This document shows positions 22,499-31,544 of a stretch of DNA of 46,788 bases, piece after piece. Position 1 is the stretch's first letter; every line of letters begins with the position of its first letter. The translations under genes and the position numbers were made by a program. The DNA is from JANMOK01 sp031415055 (lineage in GTDB: Bacteria > Pseudomonadota > Alphaproteobacteria > Rhodobacterales > Rhodobacteraceae): the NCBI GenBank assembly GCA_031415055.1, contig JANOQZ010000007.1, positions 1 through 46,788 of the forward strand, in the 5' to 3' direction. Under the pieces are notes generated by a model. That model was not told the origin of the DNA. It was given only the letters and a program-made list of their open reading frames with translations, and ran no database searches.

Positions 22499-25211
22499 CC
22501 CAAGCCAGCCCGGCCAGAACCAACCCCAACACTAGGAACGACACCACGCGGATCAGACCATTCAGCCCTGCCATATCGATGACAAATACCTTCGCCACCG
22601 CCAAACCAACCGCCGCCAGCGCCAATTTGCGGATCAAGGGTGAACGTTTCTGATAGGCCAGCGCCAGCAACCCTGCCGCAAGCACCAACATGGCGACCGT
22701 ATAGGTGTAAAGTTCGGGCTGCGATGTTCCCGGCACGCTCAAATCATCGCCACGCCAGAACCGGCGGATTTCAAAAATGACATAAGACGCCACCAAAACC
22801 CCGGCAACCAAGGCGCTGCCCAGTCGAATCCATTTGTGCAAATGCGGCATCTTGAGCGCGACGAACGCCAAAGGCAGCGCGGGCAAGACATAGCCGATAA
22901 ACAACGAATCCAGCAGAAAGGGTCCAAAGGCATTGTCGCCAATGCCAAAGATCGGGTTGCCCAATGTCAAACTAGCCGCAACGATCATTAGCCCGCCTCC
23001 GCCGAATAACCCTGCCAAAACGATCCGGGCAATCCGCACCCAACCCGCGCTTGCCTTTAGCCGATACAACTGATTGGCACCGGAAATCAGCCAGATGACA
23101 GCAAACAACCCGACAAAGGCGTGGATGGCGTTGTTATAAGGTGCCCCCAGATATTCGATGAACCGTGCCAACATCAGCGAGGCGAAAATCCCGCCAAAAC
23201 TCCAGATAGCGCTTTCCAGAACCACCACGGCACCTTCGCGCGAACGCCCGTCGAGCAGCTGTAAAGCCACATAAAACAGACCGATCACGCCCAGGAACGA
23301 CAACGAGACTTCCCACAAAGGCGCGTCAAACCCCCAGAAAAGTCCGGGGTCGATGGTCAACCGATACGCCGTAACCACACCGCCCAGTTGGATGAAATAC
23401 CCCATGACCCGCAGGTTCCAGCGCTTGTCCATCCATGCCGCCGCGACCACCATCACGCCCAAAGCGACGGTCAGCGAGCCTTTGGTCAGCACCATGAACA
23501 GCGAGAATGAAATCATCGACAAAGCCGACAAAGCGAACAGGGCAAAACGGTGGCGTTCCTCGCCATCCCGATTGGCGCTGCGTTCGGCCAGCAAGGTCAT
23601 GATTGCAGCGACGACAATCAGATAGATCGCCCAGGTCCAACCACCCAGAACGTCCTTGGGGCCCCAGAACACCTCCAGCAATATCGCGGCAATCGGCGCA
23701 GTCAACGCCGCAGCACCGGCCCAGATCAACGGATAATCCGTGCGCTGAAACGACCGCCATGCGGCGGCTAATGTCAGAACCGAACACAAAGCCAACAGCA
23801 CCATCACCGATTGCGGCACCGCGGTTTCGGGTTGGCGAATGCCGATTGCAGCCGAATTCCACGCGCTGATGACCGGCCCGTAAAACGCGGTCTCCATCAC
23901 AATCCCTGCGAGGAAGGCCACAACGGGCAATAGGGCGAAATCCTCGGTCGCGCGCGCACCGCGCATCCAGAACATCGCCATTGCCGCCAACAGCATTTGC
24001 GCCGTAACTGATAGCCAATAGGTGCCGTTTGCCTCGGAATGGATCAAGACCGATGCCAAAACCGCACCGACAAATCCCAGTGCCGCCAAGCGGACCGGGA
24101 AGCTTGGCCAAGTCAATTCGGTCGGCCTGCCGGCAAACTTCCAAGCCGCTTCCGACATCATGCTGCCTTGTAAATTCGGCACGAAATTCCGTTCTGGCAC
24201 AACAATTGCGGCCACAGCCACAATCATCGCAAATGCCATGAAATGTATCTCTGACCCAATGCCAAGCCACGTCACCAATGCTGCAAGGAAGGTCAGGATC
24301 ATGCCAAATGCCGAAAGCCAACCCCAGCGCCGCAAAGTATCAACCAACAGGCCGACGACGGCGATGGCGGCGAAATAATAGTTGAGGAAATAGGCGCTAT
24401 CGCTGGACCCGCCAATCAGGAACGGGGCCAGAACCGAGCCCAGAATTCCAACGGCCGCCAACAGCGGCCCATAAAACCAGCCGATGGAAATGGCGATGAT
24501 GCCAACCAATGCCAATCCTGCAAACGCCGTATTAGGCCCAATCAGCCCATACAGGGAATGAGCCGAAAACACCCCGCCAAACAGCGAAACCAGCCCGCCA
24601 GCAGCCAAGGTCGAAGGGATATAGGCAAAGAAATCATCGGCATCGTCGCCGCCTTTGCGCCGCACATATTCGCCGCCGCCAATCAGCGCCGCACCCAAAG
24701 CCAGTGCCGCCAATACGCGCAAACGCGGCGACAAAAGCCCGTTTTCGATGCCATATTGCACCAAGAATATGCCAGCGAAGGCCAGCGATACGGCCGCAAC
24801 GACATAGACCCAATGCCCGGTGATCCACTCCACCAGCCGCTTGCCAAAGTCATCGGTGAAGATGATTTGCGCCGGAATATCTTCCGTAACTGGGGTGGAT
24901 ACGGCCGGATCAGGTGCGAATGCCGCCGCCGGCCGAACTTCCCACGGCAGGGGTTTTCGAGTCGGTTCAAAGGGCGTTTCAACCGCGACCGGTTCCGTTT
25001 CGGTGACCTTGCGTTTCGACGCCGGTTTTGCCCGCGAACCCAAACGTTCTAAGGCCTCACGCAGGTTTTGCGTCGTGCCTTCCAGCTTGCCCACTCTCTC
25101 ATTCAGCGTGCGGATATGGCCTTTGCGCACTTGATCGCGGAACAGCAGCCAGATAGCGGCAATCGTGGTCAACCAACCCAGCGCCCAATAAAACGAGTAA
25201 TACATCTGCAC
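22446..25211 (-). CDS. DUF2339 large multipass membrane protein
   Basis: This is a large inner-membrane protein of the DUF2339 family, function unknown, 921 residues. The N-terminus is a membrane anchor (MQMYYSFYWALGWLTTIAAIWLLF) followed by a short charged coiled-coil-like region (TLNERVGKLEGTTQNLREALERLG) and a Pro-rich acidic linker up to about residue 120. From about residue 130 on, more than twenty hydrophobic segments alternate with short loops. The first contains GKRLVEWITGHWVYVVAAVSLAFAGIFLV, a hallmark of the family. It is the last gene of a leftward group with YcjX, GNAT and YcjF, about 60 bases after the latter, and overlaps the monooxygenase gene by 53 bases tail to tail. Confidence 0.88.
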   Translation of the reverse strand: MQMYYSFYWALGWLTTIAAIWLLFRDQVRKGHIRTLNERVGKLEGTTQNLREALERLGSRAKPASKRKVTETEPVAVETPFEPTRKPLPWEVRPAAAFAPDPAVSTPVTEDIPAQIIFTDDFGKRLVEWITGHWVYVVAAVSLAFAGIFLVQYGIENGLLSPRLRVLAALALGAALIGGGEYVRRKGGDDADDFFAYIPSTLAAGGLVSLFGGVFSAHSLYGLIGPNTAFAGLALVGIIAISIGWFYGPLLAAVGILGSVLAPFLIGGSSDSAYFLNYYFAAIAVVGLLVDTLRRWGWLSAFGMILTFLAALVTWLGIGSEIHFMAFAMIVAVAAIVVPERNFVPNLQGSMMSEAAWKFAGRPTELTWPSFPVRLAALGFVGAVLASVLIHSEANGTYWLSVTAQMLLAAMAMFWMRGARATEDFALLPVVAFLAGIVMETAFYGPVISAWNSAAIGIRQPETAVPQSVMVLLALCSVLTLAAAWRSFQRTDYPLIWAGAAALTAPIAAILLEVFWGPKDVLGGWTWAIYLIVVAAIMTLLAERSANRDGEERHRFALFALSALSMISFSLFMVLTKGSLTVALGVMVVAAAWMDKRWNLRVMGYFIQLGGVVTAYRLTIDPGLFWGFDAPLWEVSLSFLGVIGLFYVALQLLDGRSREGAVVVLESAIWSFGGIFASLMLARFIEYLGAPYNNAIHAFVGLFAVIWLISGANQLYRLKASAGWVRIARIVLAGLFGGGGLMIVAASLTLGNPIFGIGDNAFGPFLLDSLFIGYVLPALPLAFVALKMPHLHKWIRLGSALVAGVLVASYVIFEIRRFWRGDDLSVPGTSQPELYTYTVAMLVLAAGLLALAYQKRSPLIRKLALAAVGLAVAKVFVIDMAGLNGLIRVVSFLVLGLVLAGLAWVNRWFVAMEAREMPKAQ

Positions 25212-25271
25212 CGCCTGCCGTTGTTGCCTTCGGCAGCCAGCCTAGTTCAGATCACGCCCTCTGTGAATCCA

Positions 25272-26276
25272 TCATTTCGCGCTGGAAAACAGCCCGGTCA
25301 GCGCCCTGCCGGTCAAGCCGGAAACGCCCGGCCTTTTCAAAGCGTGAAACGGCATGGGCCGACAAACCTCCATCGCCGCAATCCCCACCCGCGCCGTCAA
25401 AGCGCCGTTGATGACGCCTTCGCCAAACCTGCGCGAGATTTTGGCCAACACGCCACCCCCGGCAATCGACCCCAGCATGTCGTCGCCAACCGCTACAGCA
25501 CCCGTTGCCACCAAATGCGTTGCAACCGCCCGAAGCAAACGCCACGAGCCAAAGAACCCGGCGCGCCCGCCATAAATATCCGCCACCGCCCGCACCATCC
25601 GCACATTGGCGACCAGTGCCACGGCGACATCAGCAAAAGCCAGCGGGACTATTGCCGTCGCCGCCGCGACTTGCCGACTTGCCGCCGCTATTCGCGTTTT
25701 CACCCGTTCATCCAGAGGCCCGAGCAGCGAGGTTTCGGCGAGTGCAAGCAACGCATCGCCGTCCAAAACTTCCCCCTTCGCCTGTGCCAAAGTCTGCAAA
25801 CCCCATCGCGTTTCCTCACGGCTGGAATATAGGGTTTCCATGCGCGATACCAATGCCAAGGCTGCCGGGCTGCCGCCATCGGCGCGGGCGGCCACCGTTT
25901 GAATCTGTAGCGAGTCGATTTTGCGCAAGCGAGAAAAGGCCCGAACCTCGCGCAGGATCACCAACAGAATTCCCGCTGCAACCACAGCCAGAAAAACCAG
26001 CGTTATCTGCGACAGGATCGTGCTGCGAGCGATCAATTCAACCGCATAATCCCAGGCGGCAGCGGAAACGATAATGCCGATCAGCCCAAGTAAAGCGCCC
26101 CAAAAAAGTCGGGAAATCCACGATCCGGAACCGATAATCAGTTCACTCGCCACCAAGATTTCAGCAGCGTTTGGTGCAGATTCTTGATCTTCTGGCACCG
26201 GCAATGCCTCGACGGGTGACAACCACTCCACCGCGTCATCGTGCTCAATCAATATCGGGCCACGTCGTGCGGTCAT
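25272..26276 (-). CDS. YcjF-family (TIGR01620) membrane protein
   Basis: This is a YcjF homologue, an inner-membrane protein of the DUF697-containing family, 334 residues. Two hydrophobic segments (about residues 55-75, WISRLFWGALLGLIGIIVSA, and 86-108) are followed by a cytoplasmic region with REVRAFSRLRKIDSLQ and by the conserved C-terminal DUF697-like part (ADVAVALVANVRMVRAVADIYGGRAGFFGSWRLLRAV). In E. coli ycjF is next to ycjX in the psp stress locus; here only a GNAT gene separates them. ATG at 26276 overlaps the GNAT stop as ATGA, giving a coupled start; an upstream Met in frame at 26294 is possible. No phage-shock genes are visible. Confidence 0.85.
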   Translation of the reverse strand: MTARRGPILIEHDDAVEWLSPVEALPVPEDQESAPNAAEILVASELIIGSGSWISRLFWGALLGLIGIIVSAAAWDYAVELIARSTILSQITLVFLAVVAAGILLVILREVRAFSRLRKIDSLQIQTVAARADGGSPAALALVSRMETLYSSREETRWGLQTLAQAKGEVLDGDALLALAETSLLGPLDERVKTRIAAASRQVAAATAIVPLAFADVAVALVANVRMVRAVADIYGGRAGFFGSWRLLRAVATHLVATGAVAVGDDMLGSIAGGGVLAKISRRFGEGVINGALTARVGIAAMEVCRPMPFHALKRPGVSGLTGRALTGLFSSAK

Positions 26277-26725
26277 GCCCGAAACCCTTCCCACACATAC
26301 ATCACGTCGGGTATCCCTTCGTCGTTTCCGGCCCCATCGGTCATCATCTCAACCTTGAAACCTTCGCGCTCATAAAACCGACGCGCTCCGGTGTTTGCCT
26401 GAAAGGTGAACAGGTTCAGCCCGCTTTTGTTTTTCGCCTTGGCGTATTCCAAGAACTGCACGCCCAGCCCATTGTCGCGGTGTTTGCGTTGCAGATAAAG
26501 GCAGGCCACATAATCCGCCTCCAACACCAAAAACCCGGCGATTTCGTTTCCCGATTCGGCGACAATCATCGTCGCCGCCACGATTTTTGTCGTCAAAAAC
26601 GGCGCATCCTCGGCTGTTGTGTGATGGGTGTGAAACCATTCGTTTTCGCCCATCCATTCGCGCATGATTGTCGCACAGGACGTGGCGTCTTCGGCAACGG
26701 CTGGTCGCAAAACATACCCGCTCAC
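26273..26725 (-). CDS. GNAT-family N-acetyltransferase
   Basis: This is a small acetyltransferase of the GNAT fold, 150 residues. It begins at a GTG (26725) overlapping the YcjX stop (GTGA); the frame extends further upstream only because it overlaps YcjX. The start VSGYVLRPAVAEDATSCATIM is followed by the strand IVAESGNEIAGFLVLEADYVACLYLQRKHRDNGLGVQFLEYAK, where the RKHRDNGLG part is the acetyl-CoA pyrophosphate-binding loop (R/Q-x-x-G-x-G/A pattern), and then NLFTFQANTGARRFYEREGFKVE, a standard GNAT end. It is placed between YcjX and YcjF with overlapping codons on both sides, so it is co-translated. The substrate is unknown. Confidence 0.85.
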   Translation of the reverse strand: MSGYVLRPAVAEDATSCATIMREWMGENEWFHTHHTTAEDAPFLTTKIVAATMIVAESGNEIAGFLVLEADYVACLYLQRKHRDNGLGVQFLEYAKAKNKSGLNLFTFQANTGARRFYEREGFKVEMMTDGAGNDEGIPDVMYVWEGFRA

Positions 26726-28215
26726 AACTTGTCCCCGATCAAAAATTCCAGCGCCCGATCCAGCCGAATATGCGGCGGGCCCATGCCTTCGGTCAAATTC
26801 AGCACCGGCGGCAAGAACTCCATCAGCGCGAATCCATCGTCCAGCCAGACCTGCTGACCCTTCCGCGCCACATCCAGCAGCTTGGTCGCATCCTCGGGCA
26901 TATCGCCAGGGTGCAGCGAGGCGGGTTTGCCGGTTTTGGCCAAAACTCCGCGCACCATGTTCACGGTGTGGCCCTGATGTTGCACGGCCACTTCGCTGGT
27001 CGCCCGCAAAGCGGCAATCGACATCGCTTGCGTTTTCGCTCCTTTGAAATCGGCCCGCGATTGCGCATCGGCCAACAGCGCCTTGGTCAGGCCCGACAGG
27101 CGCGCGTGTTGGGTGTGATGCAGATGGTCGGCCTTGGTAGCCGCAAACAAAATCCGCTCGACCTTTTTGCCGGTAATCGGTGCCAGCCAACCATTTTGGC
27201 CGGGGCGAAAACAGGCAAGAATTTCTGCCATCGCCTGCCGCAAATCGCCCATCGCCTGCGGGCCGGAATGCAGAGCGCCCAAGACATCGACCAGCACGAT
27301 TTGCCGATCGATTTTAGCGAAATGGTCGCGGAAAAATGGGGTCACCACAAGCCGCTTATACGCCTCAAATCGTCGCTCAAACGCCCGCCATAGGCTGTTG
27401 GATGCCACCTTCGCGGGCTTTTCCAGCGGCGCAAATGTCAATGCAGGTGACCCCGCCATATCGCCGGGCATCAGAAATCGACCGGGCGCTACTGCCGAAA
27501 AACCCGCCGCGCGACTGGCGGCCAAATAAGAGGTGAAACTGGAAGCTACCGCCTTGGCATGAACCTCGTCCAACTTGGCTTCGGGATCGGCACTCATCAA
27601 TACCGACATCCAATCACCCGAAACCCCCGCCCGCGCCTGTTGACGAGCAATTCCAATCGCCGCACTCGACCATTGTGCATAGTTCAGCCCCAACAACGGC
27701 AAATCCAGCAACCATTCGCCGGGGTAATCGACGATATCCAAATGCACCGTGCGTGCGCCGCGCAGTCCCGACAGCAATCCACCCGAACGGACCCGAAACG
27801 ACACCCGCAACTGGCTGATCGCCCGGGTCGATTGTGGCCAATGCGGCGCGCTACCGGTCAAATCGCCAAGATGTCCTTCATAGTCAAACCTTGGCACACC
27901 ATCATCGGGTTGCGGCTGCAGAAACACCGCTTCGATCCGCCCTTGCGACGCCGCCAGCAATTGCGGCATCCGCCCACGGTTGAGCAGATTGGCGACCAGT
28001 GAAGTGATGAAAACTGTCTTGCCAGATCGTGAAAGCCCGGTCACGCCAAGCCGAATAACCGGCTCGAACAACAATTCCGAAACGCCATCGCGGGCGTCGT
28101 CCACCAAACGGCCGATGCTTTCGGCAATATCACCAATTCCGATCAAATGTGCGCCCTGCCTGTTCCGCGACCCGATATATGCGTCAACGGCCAGACTTGA
28201 TAGGGGCAGCGCCAC
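26722..28215 (-). CDS. YcjX-family P-loop protein (DUF463)
   Basis: This belongs to the YcjX family of P-loop NTPases, about 497 residues as drawn. The P-loop is GLSRSGKT with a following VFITSLVANLL. Other features are IDYPGEWLLDLPLLGLNYAQW (about residues 165-185; the DxPG motif with Walker B character), PGRFLMPGDMAGSPALTFAPL, VLVDVLGALHSGPQAMGDLRQAMAEIL (second acidic motif), and FAATKADHLH, a TKAD-like base-recognition motif. The start is uncertain: ATG at 28215 lies just 15 bases from truA's start on the other strand, and a TTG at 28146 would begin with a more usual family N-terminus (LIGIGDIAESIGRLVDDARDG). GNAT, YcjF and DUF2339 genes follow. Physiological role is unknown; in enterobacteria it is a phage-shock associated gene. 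Confidence 0.85.
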   Translation of the reverse strand: MALPLSSLAVDAYIGSRNRQGAHLIGIGDIAESIGRLVDDARDGVSELLFEPVIRLGVTGLSRSGKTVFITSLVANLLNRGRMPQLLAASQGRIEAVFLQPQPDDGVPRFDYEGHLGDLTGSAPHWPQSTRAISQLRVSFRVRSGGLLSGLRGARTVHLDIVDYPGEWLLDLPLLGLNYAQWSSAAIGIARQQARAGVSGDWMSVLMSADPEAKLDEVHAKAVASSFTSYLAASRAAGFSAVAPGRFLMPGDMAGSPALTFAPLEKPAKVASNSLWRAFERRFEAYKRLVVTPFFRDHFAKIDRQIVLVDVLGALHSGPQAMGDLRQAMAEILACFRPGQNGWLAPITGKKVERILFAATKADHLHHTQHARLSGLTKALLADAQSRADFKGAKTQAMSIAALRATSEVAVQHQGHTVNMVRGVLAKTGKPASLHPGDMPEDATKLLDVARKGQQVWLDDGFALMEFLPPVLNLTEGMGPPHIRLDRALEFLIGDKL

Positions 28216-28230
28216 GGGTTAGCCAAGCAT

Positions 28231-29004
28231 ATGCCACGCTATGTCTTTCAAATCGAATACCACGGCGGACCGTTTGTCGGCTGGCAGCGCCAACCCAATG
28301 CGCTGTCGGTGCAAGGCGTGCTGGAGACAGCGCTGACGAAACTCGACCCCGATTGCCAAAGCATCGCCGGTGCAGGCCGCACCGATGCCGGCGTGCATGC
28401 GATGGGGCAAGTGGCGCATGCTGACCTTGCCAAAGACTGGGATGCGTTTCGGTTAATTGAGGCGCTGAATTTTCATCTCAAACCGCATCCGGTTTCCATC
28501 CTTCGGGCCGCACAAGTGGCGGAGGATTTTCACAGTCGGTTTTCCGCGATCAAACGGCGCTATTTTTACCGACTAGTCTCGCGCCGGGCGCCGTTGACGC
28601 ATGACCACGGTCTTGTCTGGCGCGTGCCGCATGAATTGGACGCAGCCGCCATGAAAGCAGGCGCGGCGCATTTGATCGGCAACCACGACTTCACCACGTT
28701 TCGATCTTCAATTTGCCAATCAGCCTCACCGGTTAAAACACTGGATTCGCTGAAAATCGAAGAAGTGACCTATCCCGGTGGCAAAGAATTCCGCTTCCAC
28801 GTCCAAGCCCGGTCGTTCCTGCACAACCAAGTTCGATCCTTTGTTGGCACGCTAGAGCGTGTCGGTTCGGGCGCTTGGCCGACCGATCAAGTCCGCCAAG
28901 CCTTGCAAGCAAAAGACCGCGCCGCTTGCGGCCCCGTCGCACCGGCGCAAGGGCTGTATTTGGCCGAAGTAACCTATCCAACCGACCCTTTTGCGCAAAC
29001 GTAA
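28231..29004 (+). CDS. truA: tRNA pseudouridine synthase A
   Basis: TruA converts uridines 38, 39 and 40 of the anticodon stem-loop of many tRNAs to pseudouridine. The 257-residue protein has the family start YVFQIEYHGGPFVGWQRQPN, followed by the catalytic AGRTDAGVHAMGQVAHADL motif with Asp52 as the nucleophile. The core contains FHSRFSAIKRRYFYRL, and the second part GNHDFTTFRSSICQSASPVKTLDSL and FLHNQVRSFVGTLERVGSG, which match the TruA C-terminal domain. The ATG at 28231 is close to the start of the divergently transcribed YcjX gene. The gene stands alone between YcjX and uxuA, without fmt or def as neighbours. Confidence 0.94.
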   Translation: MPRYVFQIEYHGGPFVGWQRQPNALSVQGVLETALTKLDPDCQSIAGAGRTDAGVHAMGQVAHADLAKDWDAFRLIEALNFHLKPHPVSILRAAQVAEDFHSRFSAIKRRYFYRLVSRRAPLTHDHGLVWRVPHELDAAAMKAGAAHLIGNHDFTTFRSSICQSASPVKTLDSLKIEEVTYPGGKEFRFHVQARSFLHNQVRSFVGTLERVGSGAWPTDQVRQALQAKDRAACGPVAPAQGLYLAEVTYPTDPFAQT

Positions 29005-29029
29005 CACTTGGCGAAGTTGTTATTGCAAC

Positions 29030-30250
29030 TCATTCATCGCCAATCCCCTCCACCGGATGCGCCAGCGCGATCATCACCCCGCGCAATTCTGCCAGCCCTT
29101 TCAGCCGCCCGACCGTCGGATAACCCGGTTGGGCACCCCGTCGCTGGTCGTCGTTCAAATCTTGCCCATGATCGGGCCGCATGGGTATCTCGGCATCGCC
29201 CCGACCCTCGGCCTTCCGTCGCGCTTCTTCGCGCAAAATCGCGGCAATCAGCGCCACCATATCGGTGCTGCCGCCCAAATGGCTGGCCTCATAGAACGAC
29301 CCCGGAAACGCCGCTTCCTCGCGCATCACGTTGCGCAAGTGGATGAAATGCACACGGGCGCCCCAACGCTGCATCATGCCCGGCAAGTCGCAATCAGGGT
29401 CAACGCCCAGCGAACCGGAACATAAAGTGATGCCGTTGGCGGCCAAATCCACCGCTTGCATCACCGTTGCATAGTCACTGGCGTTGGACATGATTCTTGG
29501 CAGACCCAGCAACGGGAATGGCGGGTCGTCGGGGTGGCAGCACAGCCGCAAACCCAAGCTTTCAGCAACCGGCGCGACTTCGCCCAAGAAATCAATCAGA
29601 TTTGCCCGCAATCTGGCCGGTGAAATCCCGTCGTAACGCCCCAAATGTTGGCGCACGTCGTCCAAGCTCAGGTGCTGGTTCGCCCCCGGCAAACCCGCCA
29701 CGATGTTTCTCGCCAGTGCCGTTTGCTGCGCCGAACTCATCAGAGCAAATCGTGCCACAGCCGTTTCCAAAGTCGTGTCCCGATAGCTGTCCACAGCTCC
29801 CTTACGCGCCAAAATATGCACGTCAAACACCGCAAAATCGACCAGATCGAACCGCATACAGGTCGCGCCGTCGGGCAACCGATAGGCCAAATCGGTGCGC
29901 GACCAGTCGATCACCGGCATGAAATTATAGCAAATCGTTCCAATCCCCGCCTGCGCCAGATTGGCCAGCGAGACCTTGTAATTAGCAATATGCGCTTTCC
30001 AATCGCCGCTTTGCGTTTTCACATCTTCCGAAACAACCAGACTTTCGACCACGTCCCAATCCAGCCCGCTCGGCGTGCCATCGGGATGGAAGCGCACTTC
30101 GTTTTGCCGCTTTTCGATCTCGCCCTTGGTCCAGACATCGCCGTTCTTCACATGGTGCAACGCTGTCACCACGCCCACCGCGCCCGCTTGCCGAATGTCA
30201 CTGAGCGCGGTCAAGTCGCGCGGGCCAAACCATCGCCACGTCTGTCGCAT
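29030..30250 (-). CDS. uxuA: Mannonate dehydratase
   Basis: UxuA dehydrates D-mannonate to 2-keto-3-deoxygluconate in glucuronate catabolism, in the cytoplasm. The 406-residue protein starts MRQTWRWFGPRD, the usual opening. Conserved motifs are GAVGVVTALHHV, LANLAQAGIGTICYNFMPVIDWSRTDL, LRLCCHPDDPP, the GITLCSGSLGVDPDCDL motif, RVHFIHLRNV and MRPDHGQ; the Cys, two His and Asp of these motifs bind the catalytic metal in the family. It stands without other glucuronate genes (uxaC, uxuB, kdgK) in this window. It is divergent to kynU, with 66 bases between the two starts. Confidence 0.93.
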   Translation of the reverse strand: MRQTWRWFGPRDLTALSDIRQAGAVGVVTALHHVKNGDVWTKGEIEKRQNEVRFHPDGTPSGLDWDVVESLVVSEDVKTQSGDWKAHIANYKVSLANLAQAGIGTICYNFMPVIDWSRTDLAYRLPDGATCMRFDLVDFAVFDVHILARKGAVDSYRDTTLETAVARFALMSSAQQTALARNIVAGLPGANQHLSLDDVRQHLGRYDGISPARLRANLIDFLGEVAPVAESLGLRLCCHPDDPPFPLLGLPRIMSNASDYATVMQAVDLAANGITLCSGSLGVDPDCDLPGMMQRWGARVHFIHLRNVMREEAAFPGSFYEASHLGGSTDMVALIAAILREEARRKAEGRGDAEIPMRPDHGQDLNDDQRRGAQPGYPTVGRLKGLAELRGVMIALAHPVEGIGDE

Positions 30251-30316
30251 GTCACGCTCCCATTGCGAAGCACCTTGGCCCCGATATAGTCAATTCCAAC
30301 AAGGGATGATGGTTTC

Positions 30317-31522
30317 ATGCGCAAATACAAGACCGATTTCGCCGCGACGCGGGCAAAGTTCCACTTGCCCGATGGGGTGATCTATCTCGACGGCAATTCG
30401 CTGGGGCCGCTTCCCAAGGCCGCCATCGCCGAAACCGCCAAAATGATGCAAGACGAATGGGGCGATATGCTGATCCGCGCTTGGAACCTAGCCGGCTGGA
30501 TGGATCATCCGTCGCGTATCGGTAACCGGATTGCGCGGCTGATTGGTGCCGAGCAAGATTCCGTGGTCATCGGCGATACCCTGTCGATCAAGGTCTACCA
30601 GGCTTTAGCCGCCGCATTGTCGCTGAACCCCAAACGCAAGGTCATCCTGTCGGATAGCGGCAATTTCCCGTCTGACCTGTATATGGCGCAGGGGCTTGTG
30701 AACACATTGGGCAAAGGCCATATCCTGCACACGCCCAACCCCGAAGACGTCGAAGCCGCGCTGGATGAAACCGTCGCAGTCCTGATGCTGACCGAGGTTG
30801 ATTACCGCACCGGCCGATTGCACGACATGCAAAGACTGACGGCCAAGGCGCGAGCCCAAGGCATTATCACGGTTTGGGATCTGGCCCATTCCGCCGGTGC
30901 AATCCCCGTCAACCTAACTGAATGCAACGCCGATTTCGCCGTCGGCTGCACCTATAAATACCTCAACGGCGGCCCCGGTGCACCCGCGTTCATCTATGTC
31001 GCTCCGCGCCACCAAAACATCGCCATGCCCGCGCTTTGCGGCTGGCTTGGCCACGCCGCCCCCTTTGCCTTTGAGCAAACTTATCGCCCCGGCCACGGCA
31101 TTCAGCGCCTGCGTGTCGGCACGCCGCCGGTCATTGCCATGCGGGTTTTGGAATCCGCGCTGGATATTTGGGATGCGGTGGACATGAATGACCTTCGCAA
31201 CCGTTCGATTGACCTCACCGAATTGTTCATCGCCGAAGTCGAGAAATCCTGCCCCGACCTTACCCTCGCCAGTTCGCGAAACCCGCACCATCGCGGCAGT
31301 CAGGTATGTTTCCGCCATCCCAACGCCTATGCCGTCATGCAAGCCCTGATCGCGCAAAACGTCATCGGCGATTTCCGGGCACCCGATGTCTTGCGGTTCG
31401 GCTTCGCGCCTTTGTATGTGGGCGAAAACGATGTGCTGAACGCGGTGACGTTTTTGCAAAACATTCTCGCCACCGCAAGCTGGGACCGCCCCGAATTTTA
31501 CAGGAGGGCGGCAGTGACGTAG
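30317..31522 (+). CDS. kynU: Kynureninase
   Basis: KynU is a pyridoxal-phosphate enzyme that splits kynurenine into anthranilate and alanine in tryptophan breakdown. It is 401 residues. The start reads YLDGNSLGPLPKAA, the family hallmark. GDTLSIKVYQALAAAL contains the phosphate-binding residues, TVWDLAHSAGAIPVNL has the cofactor Asp188, and GCTYKYLNGGPGAPAF holds the Schiff-base Lys214. RPGHGIQRLRVGTPPVIAMR follows in the small domain. No tryptophan dioxygenase or kynurenine formamidase is adjacent. It runs toward ileS, ending 22 bases before that gene's stop. Confidence 0.94.
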   Translation: MRKYKTDFAATRAKFHLPDGVIYLDGNSLGPLPKAAIAETAKMMQDEWGDMLIRAWNLAGWMDHPSRIGNRIARLIGAEQDSVVIGDTLSIKVYQALAAALSLNPKRKVILSDSGNFPSDLYMAQGLVNTLGKGHILHTPNPEDVEAALDETVAVLMLTEVDYRTGRLHDMQRLTAKARAQGIITVWDLAHSAGAIPVNLTECNADFAVGCTYKYLNGGPGAPAFIYVAPRHQNIAMPALCGWLGHAAPFAFEQTYRPGHGIQRLRVGTPPVIAMRVLESALDIWDAVDMNDLRNRSIDLTELFIAEVEKSCPDLTLASSRNPHHRGSQVCFRHPNAYAVMQALIAQNVIGDFRAPDVLRFGFAPLYVGENDVLNAVTFLQNILATASWDRPEFYRRAAVT

Positions 31523-31544
31523 CGTGTTCTAGCCGGCAAAGAAC

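Noticed and set aside
26726..27190. Extended start for the GNAT gene giving 305 residues
   Set aside because: The added part lies within the YcjX coding region and is unnatural sequence; the GTG overlap start at 26725 gives a normal GNAT length.
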